From: Acidobacteriota bacterium
Lineage (GTDB): Bacteria; Acidobacteriota; Vicinamibacteria; Vicinamibacterales; CAVVIG01
Length of the DNA: 64,000 bases
Reading direction: 5' to 3'
NCBI GenBank assembly: GCA_003222395.1
Contig: QHWB01000052.1
Location: 248,001 to 312,000 of the forward strand
In this document: positions 59,579-64,000 of the stretch, one piece after another
Numbering within the stretch: position 1 is the stretch's first letter
How the letters are laid out: each line of letters opens with the position of its first letter
Program-made: the position numbers and the translations under genes
Notes under the pieces: model-generated
Told to the model about the DNA's origin: nothing
The model's input: the letters and a program-made list of their open reading frames with translations, nothing else
Databases searched by the model: none

Positions 59579-61186
59579 ATGACGCCTTGGTACAAGAATG
59601 CGGTCCTCTACTGCCTCGACGTGGAGACGTTCTGCGATGCCGACGGCGACGGCGTCGGTGACTTTCTCGGTCTCGGTCGGAAATTGCCGTACCTGGCGGA
59701 GCTCGGCGTCGACTGCGTCTGGCTGATGCCGTTCTATGCGACCGCGAATCGCGACGACGGGTACGACGTCACGGATCACTGTGCCGTCGATCCGCGGCTT
59801 GGCACGCTGCACGATTTCGACGACTTCGTTCGAGCAGCGGCGCGGCTCGACATCCGTGTGATCGTCGATCTCGTCGTCAACCACACGTCGATCGATCATC
59901 CGTGGTTTCAGGCCGCCAGATCCGACCCGCACTCGTGCCGTCGGGCGTACTACGTGTGGTCGGCCGATCGTCCGGCGCACACACGCGAACGGCTCGTGTT
60001 TCCAGGATTTCAGCAGGAATCGTGGAGTTGGGATGCCCAGGCCGGCGCCTGGTATCACCATCGGTTCTACGAGCACGAACCCGATCTGAATATGGACTGC
60101 GCGGAGGTCCGCGAAGAAATCCGAAGGATCGTCGCGTTCTGGCTTGGTCGTGGAATTTCGGGATACAGAGTCGATGCGGTCCCGTTCATCATCGAGCGCG
60201 TCGGTCCGGACGGCCGAACGAGCCACGAAGTCTTTGCCGATCTCTCGGCGCTGCGCCGGATGAGCGACGCCGTCAACCGCGACGCGGTGCTCATCGGCGA
60301 GGCCAACGTGCCGCCGCCCGCAGTGTCTTCGTATTTCGGATCCGGCGATCGTCTCCATGTGATGCTCGATTTCCTGATGGCCCAGCGCCTCTTTCTCGCC
60401 CTCGCCACCCACGACGCAGGTCCTATCGTCGAGACCTTGACCGGACGTCCCGACATTCCGACCGAGTGCACCTGGGGTGAGTTCCTTCGCAATCACGACG
60501 AGCTGGATCTTGCCCGCTTGAGCGAATCGGAGCGCGCACAGGTTTTTGCGGCGTTCGGGCCTCGCACCGACATGCAGATCTACGGGCGCGGTCTTCGCCG
60601 GCGGCTCGCGACGATGCTCGGCGGCGACCGCAATCGCATCGCGCTGGCGTTCAGTCTGCAATTCACTCTGCCCGGGTGCCCGGTGATCTTTTACGGCAAT
60701 GAAATCGGAATGGGCGAGGAGCTCGCGTTACCCGAACGACTGCCGGTTCGTACGCCGATGCAATGGACCGATGCGCGCGGCGCCGGCTTCTCGAACGCGC
60801 CTGAGGAGAGATTCGTGCGGCCGCTCGTGCGCGACGAGCCCTTCAGCGCGGCGCACGTCAACGTCGACGCTCAGCGGCAGGATCCTGCGTCGCTGCTCAA
60901 CGTCGTCAGGGGACTCATTGCCGCCCGGAAACAGTGTCTCGAGATCGGCGTCGGAAGCTGCACGATCCTGCCGGCCGACCCGCCCGTGCTGATGCACCGG
61001 TGCGATTACGGGTCGGACAGCGTCTTGTTCGTCCACAATCTCCTCAATGCGCCGCGGACGGTTCGGCTCGAGGGTGCCGACGCGCGCGAGGCAGCCGTCG
61101 TCGTTGCTTCTTCCGGCGTCGAGCTCGACCCCTGCCGTCGCGAGATCGACCTCGCGGCGTACGGCTACGCGTGGCTGCGACTGTGA
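59579..61186 (+). CDS. GH13 family glycosidase/transglycosylase, trehalose synthase-like
   Basis: 535 residues of the alpha-amylase superfamily. WYKNAVLYCLDVETFCDADGDGVGDFLGLGRKLPYLAELGVDCVWLMPFY is the trehalose synthase-like N-terminus. VIVDLVVNHTS is conserved region I. GYRVDAVPF gives the nucleophile D199, VLIGEAN the acid/base E241, and LRNHDELD the third aspartate D307. The GCPVIFYGNEIGMGEE and RTPMQWTDARGAGFS motifs are typical of TreS and GH13_16-like enzymes. It probably interconverts maltose and trehalose or cuts small alpha-glucans in the cytosol; no kinase domain is fused. The 3' end overlaps the convergent exporter gene by 22 bases. Confidence 0.9.
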   Translation: MTPWYKNAVLYCLDVETFCDADGDGVGDFLGLGRKLPYLAELGVDCVWLMPFYATANRDDGYDVTDHCAVDPRLGTLHDFDDFVRAAARLDIRVIVDLVVNHTSIDHPWFQAARSDPHSCRRAYYVWSADRPAHTRERLVFPGFQQESWSWDAQAGAWYHHRFYEHEPDLNMDCAEVREEIRRIVAFWLGRGISGYRVDAVPFIIERVGPDGRTSHEVFADLSALRRMSDAVNRDAVLIGEANVPPPAVSSYFGSGDRLHVMLDFLMAQRLFLALATHDAGPIVETLTGRPDIPTECTWGEFLRNHDELDLARLSESERAQVFAAFGPRTDMQIYGRGLRRRLATMLGGDRNRIALAFSLQFTLPGCPVIFYGNEIGMGEELALPERLPVRTPMQWTDARGAGFSNAPEERFVRPLVRDEPFSAAHVNVDAQRQDPASLLNVVRGLIAARKQCLEIGVGSCTILPADPPVLMHRCDYGSDSVLFVHNLLNAPRTVRLEGADAREAAVVVASSGVELDPCRREIDLAAYGYAWLRL

Positions 61187-63324
61187 GCGGCGACTCGTTT
61201 CAGCTCTGCACCACCGAGCAGCGGTAGAACGAACAAGTTCGCCAGGATGTCGATGATCGTGCCGAAAACGACGACCAATCCAAAGCGCTGGGTCGGTGGG
61301 AAGTCCGAGAGAACGAAAATCGCAAAGCCGGCTGCAATGATCACGTCCGAATAGACAATTCCTCGCCACTGCTCCTCGCGTGCGGACACCCACGCGCTCC
61401 ACCCCGTCTTCCCGTCGCGCCCGGCCCGCCGAACGCCGAACATCAGGTGGACCATCGAATCGATCGCCATGCCGATGCAGACGTTCGTGGCCGGTGCAGA
61501 AATGATGTCGACCGGGACGTGGAGAAGCCCGACGCCGCCCAACATGCAAAGCGGCACGAGCGACAGGCTGACAATCATCGCAGCGGCGCCGCGGATCGTT
61601 CGGGCAACGATCCAGGCGACGACCGTGAACAACACAATCAGCCAGAACAGACCCGTCACCAGGCTGGATGCGACCAGCGTCGCCAGCTCTCCCTGCAAGC
61701 GATAGATGCCGCCGACGAGCACCGGTTTGAAACCATTGCGGCGGACGATCGCGCGGAGATCGTTCACGACGTCGACGCGCGGCTTGTCGCGGCCGCGCTC
61801 GATCATCCGAAGATAGAAGGCCGCCTGCGTACGATCGCTGGTGACGAACGTGCGGGCGATCCGATCGTGTTCAGGTTCCTCCATGATTTTGAGCAGGTGC
61901 TCCGACGAGAGGAGAAAGGCGAGCGGGCGCCGGCGCCCCTCCGCCATGAGCACGGGGAGCGAAACGACGGTCCCGACTCCTTTGTGATCTTCGAGTCCGG
62001 TCTGCAGGCCCCACATCTGCTTGTAAGCGTCCTTCGAGTTCAACGTGCTGCCATCCGCCGCCGCGACGACCAGCGTGAGCGGGTTCGAGCCGCCGTTGCG
62101 ATCCACGTATTCCAGCCCGTCGCGGAGCTCCTGATGCGGTTTGAAGTACTCCAGCAGGTTGGGATCGGTGTTCAGGCGCGTAAGGCCCAATCCGAGGCCG
62201 AGGCTCACCACGATCACGCCCGTTGACAGAGGGACGAACCGGCGCGACCAGAACCGCCGTCCCGGTCCCATTTCCATCACTGCGCTGTCGCGCGGCACCG
62301 CCCACCTCAGAAATGCCGGATACATGAGGTACGCACACAGCAGCGCCAGCGCGCTTCCAAGTACGCCGCCGAACCCCAGTTCGCGCAGCGGCTTCGCCTG
62401 AACGAACAGCAGGCTGCCGAATCCGAGCGACGCGCAGACCATCGACCAGAACGACGCGGGAAAGGTCATTCGACGGGCCGCCGCCGCGAGATCGTGCGCC
62501 CGCCTGCCGGTCTTGGAGGCGAGCGTCTGCCAGTTGAACGTCATGTACACGAGGTGCGACAAGGCGATCACGAACACGATGGTCCCGAGGTTCGCCGTCA
62601 GCACCCCGATCTTCTTGCCGAAGAGCGACTGCACCAGCAACGTCGACAATACCGCGCTCATGCACGTCGCGAGCATCCCGATGAACAACCGCGCCGACCG
62701 GAACACCCACCACATCGTCACGCCGAACAGGACGACGGCCGTCAGGCTGAAGTAGATGAAGTCGTGCACGATGCTGCGGCGAATCATCTCCACCACGTAC
62801 GGGGCGCCTGCAATCCGGATTCGAAAATCGTCGCGATCGAATTCGTGAACGACGCGTTCCACCTGCGGAATGAGTCGTTCCGTCTCGTTTCCCGGGGTCA
62901 ACACGATGACGTTGCTGGAGCGGTGGTTTTCGGCGATCAACAGTCGGCTCCAGAACGGACTGGCTTGCGCATCGCCGAAATCCTTCGGTCCATCGGCGAG
63001 ACTTCGTACGCCGGTCACCGATCTGATGGCTGCAATCCGCCCGGTGAGCTGTCGCAGCTTGTCGAGGTAACGCTCCGAGGAGATGTCGGATGACGAAACG
63101 CTGAGAATGAGCTGACTGCCGGACGGGAACCGCCGGTCAATCGTGTTCGATTCCTGCAGCTGCGGGTCATCCGACGAAAAGAAGAAATGCTGATCCACGC
63201 GCGGCGTGAGGTCGACGACGGCGTAGACGAGAACGAGCAGGACGACTGCGGCGGCGAGCGCCAACCAGTGTGCCCGTGAGCCGCTTGGCTTCGAACCGGC
63301 CGTCACCGCTCGCGGCTGCTGCAT
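61165..63324 (-). CDS. RND/MMPL family exporter
   Basis: 719 residues from ATG 63324. Twelve membrane segments in two halves: the first after HWLALAAAVVLLVLVYAVVDL and a 160-residue periplasmic loop (STRxxR-like RRFPSGSQLILSVSSSD), then FIYFSLTAVVLFGVTMWWVFRSARLF and FVIALSHLVYMTFNW. The second half has RFVPLSTGVIVVSLGLGLGLTRLNTDPNLLEYFKPHQ and a C-terminal set with PATNVCIGMAIDSMVHLMFGVRR. The HxxH/MMPL sterol-sensing type arrangement fits hopanoid or lipid exporters of the HpnN kind. The cargo is not known; no periplasmic adaptor is seen beside it. Confidence 0.88.
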   Translation of the reverse strand: MQQPRAVTAGSKPSGSRAHWLALAAAVVLLVLVYAVVDLTPRVDQHFFFSSDDPQLQESNTIDRRFPSGSQLILSVSSSDISSERYLDKLRQLTGRIAAIRSVTGVRSLADGPKDFGDAQASPFWSRLLIAENHRSSNVIVLTPGNETERLIPQVERVVHEFDRDDFRIRIAGAPYVVEMIRRSIVHDFIYFSLTAVVLFGVTMWWVFRSARLFIGMLATCMSAVLSTLLVQSLFGKKIGVLTANLGTIVFVIALSHLVYMTFNWQTLASKTGRRAHDLAAAARRMTFPASFWSMVCASLGFGSLLFVQAKPLRELGFGGVLGSALALLCAYLMYPAFLRWAVPRDSAVMEMGPGRRFWSRRFVPLSTGVIVVSLGLGLGLTRLNTDPNLLEYFKPHQELRDGLEYVDRNGGSNPLTLVVAAADGSTLNSKDAYKQMWGLQTGLEDHKGVGTVVSLPVLMAEGRRRPLAFLLSSEHLLKIMEEPEHDRIARTFVTSDRTQAAFYLRMIERGRDKPRVDVVNDLRAIVRRNGFKPVLVGGIYRLQGELATLVASSLVTGLFWLIVLFTVVAWIVARTIRGAAAMIVSLSLVPLCMLGGVGLLHVPVDIISAPATNVCIGMAIDSMVHLMFGVRRAGRDGKTGWSAWVSAREEQWRGIVYSDVIIAAGFAIFVLSDFPPTQRFGLVVVFGTIIDILANLFVLPLLGGAELKRVAAHSRSHA

Positions 63325-63415
63325 TCGACACGCCAGGCTACTGGCGAGCCAGCACGACGAGGGTGTATGGCTGAGAAGAAATGGGACGTGCGCATGGATC
63401 CGGGCGCCCGCCGGC

Positions 63416-63706
63416 TCAGCGGCTCCGGGAAGCGAGTCGCCTTTTCCTGGCGGCGGCGCGACGTTGCAGGATTCGTTTCGCTCGCTCGAGCTCGCGCCGT
63501 CGCGTCGCCGAGAGCCCCTTGCCACCGCGGTTGATGAAGTACTGGATCATGCGAACGGCAGACCCCAGGCCTTTGGGCGAGACGTCCTTGCGCGCCATCG
63601 TCCGGGCGATCTGGGATGCCGATCCGGCGAAGGTCCGTTTGGGCGGGTGCGTCGAGTCGGTCGTCACCTGTCTGACCCAGCGGCGCTTCGATCGTCTGAT
63701 CGCCAT
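63416..63706 (-). CDS. DUF3175 family small basic protein
   Basis: 96 residues, strongly basic. SKRRWVRQVTTDSTHPPKRTFAGSASQIARTMAR, then SAVRMIQYFINRGGKGLSATRRRELERAKRIL, fit DUF3175, where NfyINRAGkxL and LexAK are conserved. Many members are in soil bacteria and their role is unknown; the charge suggests nucleic-acid binding. Start ATG 63706 has AGGA 5 bases upstream and a TATTCT box 8 bases before the ATG. The stop of the upstream cyclase gene is 6 bases away, so it may be co-transcribed or have its own promoter. Confidence 0.75.
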   Translation of the reverse strand: MAIRRSKRRWVRQVTTDSTHPPKRTFAGSASQIARTMARKDVSPKGLGSAVRMIQYFINRGGKGLSATRRRELERAKRILQRRAAARKRRLASRSR

Positions 63707-63712
63707 TGTTTC

Positions 63713-64000
63713 CTAGAATACGCCCAGCGCGTTGAACGGCGTGGCGGTGCCGCCGGTAATCTTCGTCAGCTGCACCGTCATGAAGAAATCCCAGCGCTTG
63801 AGGCGCGCCGCTTCCTGAGCCGCATCCTCGAAATACCCGTTGTCGACGAGCGGCATGCCCATGATCGCGATCGACAGCGTATGCACCGGGCGGTTCGACG
63901 CTTCGCCGCTGCCGCCCGCCACGCCGGAGGGCTGGACGTCGTTGACCGCGTCGCTGCCGAGCAGCGAGACGTCGCGCTGCTTCAGCCACGGCATCACGGA
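63713..64000 (-). CDS. Cyclase family protein, C-terminal part (partial)
   Basis: The last 95 residues of a gene that enters from the right edge. VMPWLKQRDVSLLGSDAVNDVQPSG and RPVHTLSIAIMGMPLVDNGYFEDAAQEAARLKRWDFFMTVQLTKITGGTATPFNALGVF fit the larger cyclase (PF04199) proteins of about 330 residues, the fold that includes kynurenine formamidase KynB. Metal-binding histidines of the family lie in the missing part. It ends 6 bases before the DUF3175 start. It is 52 kb from the kynurenine genes, so a link with them is weak. Confidence 0.75.
   Translation of the reverse strand, partial: SVMPWLKQRDVSLLGSDAVNDVQPSGVAGGSGEASNRPVHTLSIAIMGMPLVDNGYFEDAAQEAARLKRWDFFMTVQLTKITGGTATPFNALGVF
63715..63720 (-). 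promoter_or_regulatory. Putative -10 box before the DUF3175 gene
   Basis: TATTCT on the minus strand, 8 bases before the ATG at 63706 and within the last codons of the cyclase gene. Confidence 0.3.

Noticed and set aside
63713-64000. Kynurenine formamidase that completes the tryptophan pathway
   Set aside because: The visible part fits the larger cyclase-family proteins, it is 52 kb from the cluster, and the metal motifs are outside the window; it remains only an alternative.

Overview
The window is about 64 kb of GC-rich bacterial chromosome, tightly packed with many 4-base start/stop overlaps. Several gene types point to a soil-type acidobacterium, most likely of the Vicinamibacteria kind: a DUF1592/DUF1552 pair, an Ig-repeat secreted protein family, a CE15 glucuronoyl esterase, a PQQ dehydrogenase, a DUF5989/carbamoyltransferase pair, and secreted proteins with an ERC...PDFQGVW-type signature. 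This placement is inferred from gene content only. I saw no rRNA, tRNA, CRISPR array, transposase or phage gene.

Layout. 1-0.3 kb: 5' part of a HEPN protein. 0.5-11.9 kb: a tryptophan/anthranilate catabolic region, with a cupin, two kynureninase-like enzymes, an amino acid permease, a benzoate/2-aminobenzoate-CoA ligase, a creatininase-family hydrolase, RidA, an enoyl-CoA hydratase, a fused 2-aminobenzoyl-CoA monooxygenase/reductase-type flavoprotein and tryptophan 2,3-dioxygenase. 11.8-17.4 kb: YceI, SGNH hydrolase, ferritin-like protein, NodU-type carbamoyltransferase, DUF5989 and a methyltransferase with a zinc ribbon. 17.4-23.9 kb: a minus-strand run of DUF1592, DUF1552, ankyrin-repeat and small secreted proteins. 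24.0-31.6 kb: a CO-dehydrogenase-like molybdenum hydroxylase system in two converging halves (moxR-coxE-coxG and coxS-coxL-coxM) with an Ig-repeat lipoprotein between them.

31.6-39.0 kb: VOC protein, TrmO-like protein, PQQ dehydrogenase, cytochrome c, a frameshifted nucleotidyltransferase, and a frameshifted lectin-plus-nuclease/phosphatase gene bracketed by a 51-bp direct repeat, then a CE15 esterase. 39.0-44.8 kb: a minus-strand amine-use operon (permease, glutamine-synthetase-like ligase, SDR, aldehyde dehydrogenase, flavin/F420-type oxidase). 44.9-47.7 kb: an alkaline-phosphatase-superfamily enzyme and a sulfatase. 47.9-55.6 kb: a minus-strand operon of MFS, SSS symporter, nagA, nagB and a 1,012-residue surface protein. 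56-64 kb: a conserved secreted protein, a DUF362 protein, a membrane protein, an NRAMP remnant, a GH13 enzyme, an RND/MMPL exporter, DUF3175 and a partial cyclase-family gene.

The genes fit a scavenger of plant and microbial debris: tryptophan and anthranilate, amines, sulfated amino sugars, lignin-carbohydrate esters, alcohols, and possibly CO or N-heterocycles. Two features stand out. First, the 5.4-9.7 kb operon has no recognisable kynurenine formamidase; it has instead a creatininase-family hydrolase and a RidA protein whose known chemistries match the formamide and enamine steps. Second, the window is full of small dispersed repeats: long hairpins made of tandem short units between genes, and short palindromic elements read through in frame inside at least four coding sequences.
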